Shown here in pieces: positions 17,548-26,600 of a DNA stretch of 64,000 nucleotides; position 1 is the first letter of the stretch; every line of letters starts with the position of its first letter. Source of the DNA: Amorphoplanes friuliensis DSM 7358 (GTDB taxonomy: Bacteria; Actinomycetota; Actinomycetes; Mycobacteriales; Micromonosporaceae); contig NC_022657.1 in NCBI RefSeq assembly GCF_000494755.1, positions 8,648,001 to 8,712,000 on the forward strand, in the 5' to 3' direction. A program made the position numbers and the translations under genes. Below the pieces are notes generated by a model. That model was not told the origin of the DNA and ran no database searches. It saw only the letters and a program-made list of their open reading frames with translations.

Positions 17548-18312
17548 TCAGCGGGCCGGGATGCGGTCGAGCCAGCGCAGCACGTGGCTGCGGACCTGGT
17601 CGGACTCGTCGATGAGCAGGGTGTGCCGGGCACCGGGGAAGATCACGGTCTCGGTCTGCGGCAGCAGCGCCTCGGTCTCCGGAGCCAGCTCGTGAACGGC
17701 CGACTCGGCGCCGTAGAGGCACAGCACCGGGCAGCTGATCCCCGAGATGAGCTCGGGCGCGGGCAACCGGCTGGCCGGCAGCTCGGCGGCGAGGCTGGTG
17801 TCGTTCAGCAGGGCGGAGGTGTCCCGCAGCTTGCGGGCGAACAGCGGACCGCGACCGGCCGCCGAGAACCCGCCGTTGCGCGCCTGCCCGAGCCGCTTTT
17901 TCAACCGGGCGAACCAGGTCGCTGTCGGCGGCGCCGACTCGATCGCGACCAGACCGGCGACCCGGTCCGGGTGGTACGCCGCGTAGGCGAACGCGACCGT
18001 GCCGCCGAACGAGTTGCCGAACAACTGCACCGGACCCGTCACGTCCCAGTGGTCCAGGAGCGCGTCGAGATCCGCCACGAAAGTGTCGAGGCCATAGCCG
18101 GTGGCCGGGCGTTCACTCCGGCCGTGCCCGCGCAGGTCGTAGAGCAGAACCCGCAGACCGGCCTGCGCCAGCGGATGGGCGAGCGTGAGGAACCAGCTCG
18201 CCATGCTGTCGGACGCCATGCCGTGGATCAGGACCACGGTGCCCGTCTGCTCGCCCGCCGGTGACACCTCCTGGACGTGCAGGGAGATCCCGTTGGCGTG
18301 GACGTGGCTCAC
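17548..18312 (-). CDS. Alpha/beta hydrolase, possible product-releasing thioesterase
   Basis: 254 residues without signal peptide. The oxyanion region is VLIHGMASDS, the nucleophile is Ser in LFGNSFGGTVAF, the catalytic acid is probably Asp/Glu around LCLYGAESAVHEL, and the histidine is in GARHTLLID. It overlaps the ACP gene by four bases, so the two are co-translated. Neither giant synthase has a thioesterase domain, so this enzyme is a candidate for releasing the finished chain from the ACP. A broader hydrolase function cannot be excluded. Confidence 0.82.
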   Translation of the reverse strand: MSHVHANGISLHVQEVSPAGEQTGTVVLIHGMASDSMASWFLTLAHPLAQAGLRVLLYDLRGHGRSERPATGYGLDTFVADLDALLDHWDVTGPVQLFGNSFGGTVAFAYAAYHPDRVAGLVAIESAPPTATWFARLKKRLGQARNGGFSAAGRGPLFARKLRDTSALLNDTSLAAELPASRLPAPELISGISCPVLCLYGAESAVHELAPETEALLPQTETVIFPGARHTLLIDESDQVRSHVLRWLDRIPAR

Positions 18313-18611
18313 GAGACGGGCACCGGGTCCCGGCGGTCCAGCGACGCCGCGATGTACGCGACCAGCTGACCCACCTTCAGCTCACCGACCGATTCCACAT
18401 CGAGGCCGGCGACGAACTGAGCGAAGTTGACACTGGTGCCGTACCGGGCCTGCAGGCGCCCGGCGAGCGACACGACGTCGATGCTCTCCAGGCCGAGGTC
18501 GTCACGGAACGTGCTGGTCATGGTGACCTCGGCGTCGTCGCCGAAATCTCCCAGCACCGACCGCAGCATGGCGGAGACGTCGGCGAGGATCGCGTTCTGG
18601 TCCGAGGGCAT
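18309..18611 (-). CDS. Discrete acyl carrier protein
   Basis: 100-residue carrier protein with the phosphopantetheine attachment motif DLGLESIDVVSL (Ser about residue 43). Its ribosome site AAGGAG overlaps the stop region of the KS-AT-DH-PPTase gene 11 bp upstream, and its end overlaps the hydrolase start. Its motif differs from the two fused ACPs of the large synthase (SVDSIKRAE), so it probably has a separate job, such as accepting the finished chain or supplying the starter. It can be activated by the PPTase domain encoded next door. Confidence 0.9.
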   Translation of the reverse strand: MPSDQNAILADVSAMLRSVLGDFGDDAEVTMTSTFRDDLGLESIDVVSLAGRLQARYGTSVNFAQFVAGLDVESVGELKVGQLVAYIAASLDRRDPVPVS

Positions 18612-18622
18612 GGCGGTGCTCC

Positions 18623-21600
18623 TTAGTTGGTTGTCCAGGCAACGACATAGCGGCGGGGTGGCAGCTCGGGCGGGTTCTCGACCACAGTGGTCCCGACCCG
18701 GAAAGTGCGATCACCGGCAGTGACGGTGCCGGCTTCGATGTCGGTCACGAACCGGCGCGGCGCCCCGTCGAGACCGGTGCCGAGGGCCTTGCCGACGGCC
18801 TCCTTGGCCGCCCACATCCGGGCGAACGCCAGCTCCCGGTCGGGGCCCAGCGCGGCGATCTCCGCGTCGGTCAGCGCGTAGCGGATCGTGCTGTCGTCAC
18901 GGGCGACGATCTCGGTGACGTCGATCCCGACCTCGGAGCCCTTGTCACCGGCGATCGCGACCCCGATCTCGGCCGTGTGCGCGATCGAGACCTCGGACTC
19001 CACCAGCCCGCGGCCCGGTCGCAACTCGACGTAGGGGCGCCCGGACGGCTCGTTCCGGACGGTCAGCTCGATCGGGTAGACGTCGGTGTGCCCGGCGTCC
19101 CACTGCCGGAACCGCACGGCGTCCTTGGCGGCGATCCGCCCGAGCATCCACTGCTTCTTCCGGGCGCCGGGCATCCGCTCGTACTCGACCGCGGCCTCCC
19201 CGCCGAGGATGCCCCGCGCCGCCATCCCCCGCGTGACCAGGTCGGTCCACGCGTCGAAGACGAGCGTCCAGCCCTCCGGCCGGCGCTGCGACATCGGGAA
19301 CTTCTCGGGGAAACGCTCACAGGCCCGCGCGGTCGGATGACTGTCGAAGCGCCGGTCCGTCGCACCGTCGATCTGCGCCCACACCCGGCCACCGACCGAC
19401 AGCTGCGTGTCGGCGATCAGTTCCCCGTCGGTGATCTCCCGGACCCGCGCCACACACTCGAACGCGGTCCCGGCCGCGGGCGGCGGCCCGTAGAACTTCA
19501 CGTGCCGCAGCCCGACCGGCAACGCCACCGTCCGGAACGGCTGCGTGGTGATCAGCCAGTTCCCGATGAGCTGCAAGGCATTGTCGAGCAGCGCGCCCGG
19601 CGGAACGGGAGCCGTGACCACACCGCGTACGTGCATGTCGCCGAGGGCGTGCACAGCGGTGACGCCCTGGAACTGCGGCCCGTGGAACATCAGCCGCTCG
19701 GCGTACATGGTCTCGGCGCTGGTTGTCGGCGGACGCTCGGTCGCCGGATCGTGCGTCCAGGGCGCCTCGGCCGGCTCGGGATAGTCCGCCGCCAGCTCCA
19801 CGATCGACTTGGCGTAACCCCCGAAAACCACGGCAACCCGGTTCGGCGCGATCGTCTTGACCGTGATCTCGACCTGCTGCGCCGGCGCCGCGATCAGCCA
19901 CCGATGGAACTTCGCCTCCAGCACGGCAACAGCCTTGAGCCCGGGCACGGCCTGCTCGGCGGCGTCCATCATGTGCTGCACGACGGTCGTGGCGGGCACG
20001 ACCGGCCAGCGGTCCTCGACCTGCGGCCAATCGTCCGGCTGCACAAAAAAGCAGTGATCCCGCAGGTAGGGCATGGTCTCCACCGAGACGTCCAGGGTGG
20101 TTTTGAAGACCTTTTCCGGTACGGGCCGAGTTGACGTTCCTGGCTCACCGAGCCGGCCAGTCGCCGGAACGGCAGAGGCCCTGCTGCCGGGTCCGTCGCT
20201 GCCCGAGCCCGGGAGCGACGCGTGGCCCGAGCCCGGCGCCGCCGGACCCACGCGGCCCGGCACGCCCGGGGCCGTGCGGCTCGGCGCCGCCGGGGCTGTG
20301 CGGGTTTGCGCGGCCGGGACGCCGCGCGCCGGCGTGGCCGGGACACCACGCGGCGGTGCGGCCGGTGGCACGCGTGGCGGCGCGGCGGGGGTTGCGCGGT
20401 TGGTCGTGGTGGCTGCTGTCATCACGGTGACCGCGTCGTTGGCGGTCTCCTGGAGCAGCGCGGCGAGCTCGGCGGCGGCCTTGGAACTGCCGGCCAGCTT
20501 GCCGAGCGCGGACAGCGCAGCCGAATGCGCCTCGGCCGACGCCCCCGCCGAAGCCGCAGGCACAGCCGGCCGTTGCGGCTCCGGACGCGGCGCCACATGG
20601 CTCGGAGCCGGAGCCGGCGGTCGCTGCGCGGGCACGACCGTGCGCGGGGTGCTCCCGGCAGGCCGCTGAACCGGTGCAGCCGCACCCTGAGCCGGAACCG
20701 CCGGGCGCTGGCCCGGATTCGCCGGCCGCTGGGCCGGAGGTGCCGGCCGCTGGGCCGCAACACCCGCACGCTGAGCCGGTGCCGCCACGCCTTGGGCTGC
20801 AACCGCCGGGCCCTGGGCCGCGGTCGCCGTGCGCTGAGCCGGAACCGGCGGGCGCTGGGTCGTGCTTGCCGGGCGCTGGGCCGGAATCGCCGGACGCTGC
20901 GTGGGGAGCGCGGAGGTCGGTGCGGGTGACATCGGGCGCTGGGCTGTGGGCGTACCGGAGGGGGCCAGGAGGCGGTCGGCGCCTTCGCCGAGCTTGACCA
21001 GCGGGCCGCCCAGGTCGAGCTTGATCGCCGGGCCCTTGCGGGCGGCCGGGCCGGCCACGGTGTTGACCCGGGCCGGGGCCGCGGCCGGTGTGATGGCCGC
21101 GAGGTCCGGGGCGCCGCCGTCGACCCACAGGGCCGTGGCGACACGGTGGAGCTGTTCGAGGCCGCTGCGGCGGGACACGTTCACCGGCATGGCGAGGTGT
21201 TCGCGGTCGCGGAGGTTGTCGTCGATCAGCGACGCGAGCTGGCCTGCGCCGACCTGGAGGAAGACGCGGATGCCCGAGGCGTACATCGCGTCGACGGTCT
21301 GGCGGAAGCGGACGGGTTCGATCATGTGGCGGATGAAGAGGGCGTTGACCTCGTCGGGGTCCGTCGGGAACGGCGCCGAGGTCGTGCCGGACCAGACGGG
21401 CACCTCGGTCGGGTGGACCTCCCAGTGGCCGAGGGCGGCACCGATCGCCTGCAGACCTTCGGCGAAGACCGGGGTGTGGAACGCCGACCGGAACGGCAGG
21501 AGCTGGCACAGGATCGTTCGCGCTCGCAGGTCCTCGACCAGGCGCTGGACCTGGTCACGAGGGCCGTTGACCACACACTGGTGGGGCGCGTTGTCGTGGG

Positions 21601-23632
21601 ACAGGACCACGCCCGGGTAGTCGACCAGGACCGGTTCGATGCTTTCGACGCCGGCGCTGATCGCCGCGAACGCGTACCCGGAGACTTCCACGCTGTCGGC
21701 GTCGAAGATGCCGAGGAAGGCGTCCACGCCCTGCGTGCTCATCTGGCCGGTGACCGCCGCCGCCGTCCACTCACCGATGCTGTGACCGGCCACCGCGTCC
21801 GGCTTGATGTTCATGCGGCGCAGGGCGATGTCGAGCTGGCGGCCGACCTCGACGAGTCCGGTGCCGTGCTGTCCGAGGTCCGCGGCCGTCCACTCGCGGT
21901 GCGGCAGGCCGAAGTGTGCGGCCACGTCCGCGGTCCGCGGCGCGAACTCGGCCTCGACGCCGGGGAAGACAAAGGCGAGCTTGCCGCCGCCGGCGCCGAG
22001 CAGCGGCCGGGGTGTGAACCAGATGTCACGCCCGCCCCGCCAGGCCTCGCCGCGGGCGACCATCTTGCGGGCGATGCCCAGGCGCTGGTCACTCGGGTCG
22101 AACAGGCCGAGACGGACCGGGCCGGCCTCGGTGTCCTGCGGCAGGTCACGGACGTCGGGGCGGTCGAGCAGCGCGGCGAGCTCCGGCACCGAACCGGCCG
22201 CGAGCCGCAGCACCCGCTCCGGCTCCCGGACCTGGACGGCGCCGACCGGCGCGGCGTGCTGCTCGATGATCACGTGGGCGTTGATGCCGCCGAAGCCGAA
22301 CGCGTTGACGCCGGCGCGGCGGGGACCCTCGCTCTCCCAGGGCCGGGCGGCGGGGATCGGCTGGAAGCGGGTCGCCGCCATCTCGCTGCGCGGGTTGGTC
22401 ACGTTCAGGGTCGGCAGCAGCGTCCCGTGGTAGACCGCCAGCGTGGCCTTGATCAGGCCGGCGACACCGGCCGCGGGCATCGCGTGGCCGATCATCGACT
22501 TGACCGAGCCGATGACGGGCCTGTCCCCGGTGACGTGCGGGCCGAAGACCTCGGCGACCGTGGTGAGCTCGGCCGCGTCACCGGTCGGTGTCGCCGTGCC
22601 GTGGGCCTCGAGCAGGCCGAGGGCGTCCGGGGCGGTCGGGTCGAGCCCGGCCATCTCCCAGGCGCGGCGGATCGCCAGGGTCTGCCCGGAGCTGGCGGGG
22701 TTGAACATGCTCGCCGAGCGGCCGTCGCTGGAGGTGCCGCTCCCACGGATGACGGCGTAGACCCGGTCGCCGTCGCGCTCGGCGTCGGCGAGGCGCTTGA
22801 GGACGACCATGCCGGTGCCCTCGCCGATGAGCACACCGTCGGCGTCCGCGTCGAACGGGCGGATGGTCCCCTTGCGGCTGAGCGCCTGCAGCTGGCTGAA
22901 GACCGACCAGAAGCTGATGTCGTGCACGTGGTGCACACCACCGGCGAGCACCGCGTCGAGGCGGCCGTTGGACAGCTCGGTCATGCCCTGGTCGACGGCG
23001 AGCAGCGACGAGGCGCAGGCGGCGTCGATCGTGTACGCCGGCCCGCGCAGGTTCAGACGGTTGGCGACCCGCGAGGCGGCGAGGTTGGGGACCAGGCCGA
23101 TCGTGCCCTCGGGCTGGTGCTTGCCGAGGCGCTCGTCGAAGCGCGCCCGGACCAGGTCGAGGCGGTCCTCGTCGAGGTCGGGGAACAGCTCACGCAGGAT
23201 GCCGATGACCTGGCTGGACATGCGGACACGCTGGGCGTACCGGGCGGCGGCCGGGCTGAGGATGCCGCCGCGGCCGAGGATCACGCCGATCCGGTCCGCG
23301 TCGGGCATCTTCTCCGGGCCGCCCGCGTCCGCGATGGCCGCGGACGCGACCTCGAGGGCGATGAGCTGGTCCGGTTCGATGTCGCCGACGGAGTTCGGCA
23401 TGATGCCGAACTTCAGCGGCTCGAAGGTGGCGTCGTCGAGGAACCCGCCGCGCCGGGTGTAGAGCCGGTCGGGCCGGTGCGCGTTGTCCGGGTCGTAGAA
23501 GAGGGCGTCGAAACGGTCCTCGGGGACGTCGCTGATGTTGTCCTGGCCGGCGACGAGGTTGCGCCAGTACTCGTCGAGGTTGCCGGCGCCCGGGAAGAGC
23601 GCCGCCATCCCGACGATCGCGATCTGCTCCAT
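18623..23632 (-). CDS. Iterative type I synthase: KS-AT-linker-DH-PPTase (Pfa-like)
   Basis: 1669 residues. The ketosynthase covers about 1-430, with catalytic C206 in DAACASS and both active-site histidines (EAHGTATPTGD; KSMIGHAMPAAG). The acyltransferase covers about 545-850, with S618 in GHSIGEW. A Pro/Ala/Gln-rich linker (about 870-1170) holds a helical stretch of about 40 residues. The PKS-type dehydratase (about 1180-1430) has H1193 (LRDHCFF) and D1350 (PGALLDNALQL). A C-terminal 4'-phosphopantetheinyl transferase (about 1440-1669) shows GIDVTE and WAAKEAVGKA. There is no ACP, KR or chain-length-factor domain. It starts five bases after the other synthase, so the two are complementary subunits. 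Domain style resembles PfaC/PfaB/PfaE parts and, in the DH-PPTase tail, enediyne synthases. Confidence 0.9.
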   Translation of the reverse strand: MEQIAIVGMAALFPGAGNLDEYWRNLVAGQDNISDVPEDRFDALFYDPDNAHRPDRLYTRRGGFLDDATFEPLKFGIMPNSVGDIEPDQLIALEVASAAIADAGGPEKMPDADRIGVILGRGGILSPAAARYAQRVRMSSQVIGILRELFPDLDEDRLDLVRARFDERLGKHQPEGTIGLVPNLAASRVANRLNLRGPAYTIDAACASSLLAVDQGMTELSNGRLDAVLAGGVHHVHDISFWSVFSQLQALSRKGTIRPFDADADGVLIGEGTGMVVLKRLADAERDGDRVYAVIRGSGTSSDGRSASMFNPASSGQTLAIRRAWEMAGLDPTAPDALGLLEAHGTATPTGDAAELTTVAEVFGPHVTGDRPVIGSVKSMIGHAMPAAGVAGLIKATLAVYHGTLLPTLNVTNPRSEMAATRFQPIPAARPWESEGPRRAGVNAFGFGGINAHVIIEQHAAPVGAVQVREPERVLRLAAGSVPELAALLDRPDVRDLPQDTEAGPVRLGLFDPSDQRLGIARKMVARGEAWRGGRDIWFTPRPLLGAGGGKLAFVFPGVEAEFAPRTADVAAHFGLPHREWTAADLGQHGTGLVEVGRQLDIALRRMNIKPDAVAGHSIGEWTAAAVTGQMSTQGVDAFLGIFDADSVEVSGYAFAAISAGVESIEPVLVDYPGVVLSHDNAPHQCVVNGPRDQVQRLVEDLRARTILCQLLPFRSAFHTPVFAEGLQAIGAALGHWEVHPTEVPVWSGTTSAPFPTDPDEVNALFIRHMIEPVRFRQTVDAMYASGIRVFLQVGAGQLASLIDDNLRDREHLAMPVNVSRRSGLEQLHRVATALWVDGGAPDLAAITPAAAPARVNTVAGPAARKGPAIKLDLGGPLVKLGEGADRLLAPSGTPTAQRPMSPAPTSALPTQRPAIPAQRPASTTQRPPVPAQRTATAAQGPAVAAQGVAAPAQRAGVAAQRPAPPAQRPANPGQRPAVPAQGAAAPVQRPAGSTPRTVVPAQRPPAPAPSHVAPRPEPQRPAVPAASAGASAEAHSAALSALGKLAGSSKAAAELAALLQETANDAVTVMTAATTTNRATPAAPPRVPPAAPPRGVPATPARGVPAAQTRTAPAAPSRTAPGVPGRVGPAAPGSGHASLPGSGSDGPGSRASAVPATGRLGEPGTSTRPVPEKVFKTTLDVSVETMPYLRDHCFFVQPDDWPQVEDRWPVVPATTVVQHMMDAAEQAVPGLKAVAVLEAKFHRWLIAAPAQQVEITVKTIAPNRVAVVFGGYAKSIVELAADYPEPAEAPWTHDPATERPPTTSAETMYAERLMFHGPQFQGVTAVHALGDMHVRGVVTAPVPPGALLDNALQLIGNWLITTQPFRTVALPVGLRHVKFYGPPPAAGTAFECVARVREITDGELIADTQLSVGGRVWAQIDGATDRRFDSHPTARACERFPEKFPMSQRRPEGWTLVFDAWTDLVTRGMAARGILGGEAAVEYERMPGARKKQWMLGRIAAKDAVRFRQWDAGHTDVYPIELTVRNEPSGRPYVELRPGRGLVESEVSIAHTAEIGVAIAGDKGSEVGIDVTEIVARDDSTIRYALTDAEIAALGPDRELAFARMWAAKEAVGKALGTGLDGAPRRFVTDIEAGTVTAGDRTFRVGTTVVENPPELPPRRYVVAWTTN
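20590..20930. repeat. Degenerate in-frame repeats coding a PAQRPA-type linker
   Basis: Imperfect repeats of roughly 24-27 bp encode variations of AQRPA/AQGPA between the AT and DH domains of the synthase at 18623-23632. A second Pro/Ala/Gly-rich stretch lies at about 20137-20400. The two are divided by a helix-prone segment (AEAHSAALSALGKLAGSSKA). This is typical of flexible interdomain linkers and is not a CRISPR array. Confidence 0.7.
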
Positions 23633-23637
23633 CGGCC

Positions 23638-26600
23638 CTACCAGCCCGACGCGGTCAGGACGACCGAGGTCGTCGCGGCGTCACCCCAGGCCAGCTCGCG
23701 GAGCAGGCTCAGCGCGCCCTCCTCGGGGTCGATCAGGCCGATGCCGCGGCGGGCGTACTCGGCGGTGAGCTCCGGTGTGACCATGCCGCCGTGCGCGCCG
23801 ACCGGTGCCCACGGTCCCCAGTGCACGGTCAGCGCACGGTGTCCCGTCGTCGCGGACCACCGGGCGCCCATCGCGTCGAGCGCGTCGTTGGCCGCGGCGT
23901 AGTCGCTCTGGCCGCGGTTGCCGTACGCCGCCGCGATGCTGCCGAACATGACCACGAAGCGGGGCTCGGCACCGCAGGCGTCGAGCGCGTCCAGCACCGA
24001 CCGGGCGCCGTCGACCTTGGTGCGGAAGACCCGGTCGAACGAGGCCGGGTCCTTGTCGGCGACCAGCTTGTCCTCGATGATCCCGGCCGCGTAGACCAGC
24101 CCGTCGAGGCGGCCGTACTCGTCGTGGATCTGCTTGATGAGCCGGTGGGTGGCCTCGTCGTCGCGGACGTCGAGCGAGTGGTAGCGCACCTCGGCGCCCA
24201 GCTCGCCCAGCTCCGCGACCGTGGCGTTGACCTCGCGGGCGGCCAGGATCGCCGAGGCGGTCCGGTCGATCTCGGCCGGTGAGCGCATCCCCCGCCGGGC
24301 CAGCGCCGACCGCAGCGCGGCCTTGTCCGGCGCGGCGGCCAGCTCGGGGTCCTCGTCGGTCTGCGGCAGCGGGGTACGCCCGACCAGCTCGACACGGCAC
24401 CGGGCGGTCGCCGCCACCGTCCGCGCGAACCACGGCGTGATCCCGCGGGCGCCACCGATCAGGACCACGACCGAGTCCTGGTCGAGGCCGATCGCCTGCG
24501 CCTCGGCCGCGCCTTCACCGGCGGGTCCGGCGCCGCCGTCGGCGAGCATGCCGAGGCCCACCGGGGTCAGCTCTCCGACCAGCCGCTCGCCACCGCGGTG
24601 CAGCACCACCGGTGCGGTGGTCGAGTCGGTGAGCTCGGCCAGCACGGCACCGGCGTCGGGCACCTCGACGTAGCGGGCGATGGTCTCCGGGTATTCGCGG
24701 GCGATCGTGCGGAACAGCCCGGTCATCCCGTCCGTCTGCGGGCTGCCGCCCTCGGGACCGGCGGCCACCAGCCAGCGCGGGGCACCGGTCAGGGCGTTCT
24801 TGAGGAAGCCGAACGCGTCCGGCAGCAGGTTGCCGGCGCCCTCGGTCAGGCCGTCGAGCAGCACGATGCCGTCGAAGCCCGCCGGGTCGGTGGCGGTCGA
24901 ACCGGTCACGCCGGTCGCACCCGCGTCGGCCAGGAGCGCGGCCAGTGCGGCCGTCTCGGCGTCACCACCGGTGATCAAGAACCGGGCGCCCGTCAGCTCG
25001 GTGTCACCGGTAGCGGCGACGGCGTCGAGCCGGGACACGAGGCGCTGCGGGGCGATGCCCAGCGGGGGCGGTGCCTCGCTTTCCGCGGCCCTGACCTCTA
25101 ACGCCGCGACGGTCTCCGCCGGCGCGTTGATCTTCAGGTCGAGCCAGGACACCATCGCGCGGACCGTGCGGGCCTTGACCAGCTCTTCCAGCTCGGACTC
25201 GTCACCCTCGACCGACAGACCCAGCCGGTTGGCCACCTCACCGGCAACCTCGGCACGCTTGATCGAGTCGACGCTCAGGTCCGCCTCGAGGTCGAGGTCG
25301 AGCTCGATCAGCTCCTCGGGATATCCGGTGCGCTCGCTGATCACGGTGAGGACGGCACCCTGCACGTCCATCACGATCGCGGCGGGCTGAGCAGCAACGG
25401 CGACAACGGGGGCAACCGGGGTCACTGTCACGTTGATGCGAAGGTCGAGCCAGGACACCATCGCGCGGACAGTGCGAGCCTTGACCAGCTCTTCCAGCTC
25501 GGACTCGTCACCCTCGACCGACAGACCCAGCCGGTTGGCCACCTCACCGGCAACCTCGGCACGCTTGATCGAGTCGACGCTCAGATCCGCTTCCAGGTCG
25601 AGGTCGAGCTCGATCAGCTCCTCGGGGTAACCCGTCCGCTCGCTGATCACCGAGAGCACCGCGCCCTGCACGTCGAGGCCGGTCAGCACCGCCTCGGTCT
25701 CGGCCACGGTCGGGTAGTGGACCGCCGCCACCTGCATGGACACGGGTGCGGGTGCGGGAGACACGGGCGCCACCTGGGTGACCGGCGTTGCCGGCGTCGC
25801 GGCGACCGCGGTCACCTCGGCGGGCTGCCAGACCATGCGGCCGGCGGCGGGAGCGTCACCGAGGTAGGCCAGCAGCACGTCGCGCTGGGTCGCGATCAGG
25901 TCCCGGCTCGTCCGCAGGAACTCGCTCACCAGGTCGCTGCGGCTGTCGCGGGCACTCTCGGGCCCCTGCACTGCGGTCATCGTGAACTCCTCGATCTCGA
26001 TGCGCCGGGCCGGGGTCATCCCGCCGGGCAGGCAGTCCCCGTTCCGGTCACGCACGACCTGGCCGTCGACGGTCCAGGTGGGACGGTTGCCGGTGCCGGG
26101 CGACACCGGGCCGGTGACGTCGCGGCCGGCGAAGAGCCAGCCGGTCTGCACGGGGACACCCGCACAGGCCAGCTCGGCGGCTGCGGTGAGCAGGGCGCGC
26201 AGGCCCTGTCCGGGGCGGCCGTCGACGGTGACGACCAGGTGGTCACGGTCGCCGAGCACCGCGCCGACGAGGTTCGCCAGCACCTGGCCGGGTCCCGCCT
26301 CGACGAAGGTGCGGGCGCCGGCGGCGTACATGGCCTCGATCTGCTCGACGAAGCGGACCGGTGCACCGATCTGGGCGGCGAGCCCGGCCCGGACACCGTC
26401 CGCGTCGCCGGGATAGGGCTCGGCGGTGGTGTTCGACCAGACCGGGACGTCGGGTGTGCCGATCGGCCGGTCCGCGAGCACGCCGGCGAAGGTCGCCGAG
26501 CCACCGGCGACCACCGGGCTGTGGAAGGCTGCGGCGACCGGGATGCCCCGGGCGCGCAGGCCGGCCTCCTTGAGCGCCGGGATCGCGCGGCCGATCGCCG

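Noticed and set aside
20590..20930. Repetitive region resembling a CRISPR array
   Set aside because: Repeats are imperfect, in frame, have no unique spacers of constant length and encode a Pro/Ala/Gln linker.
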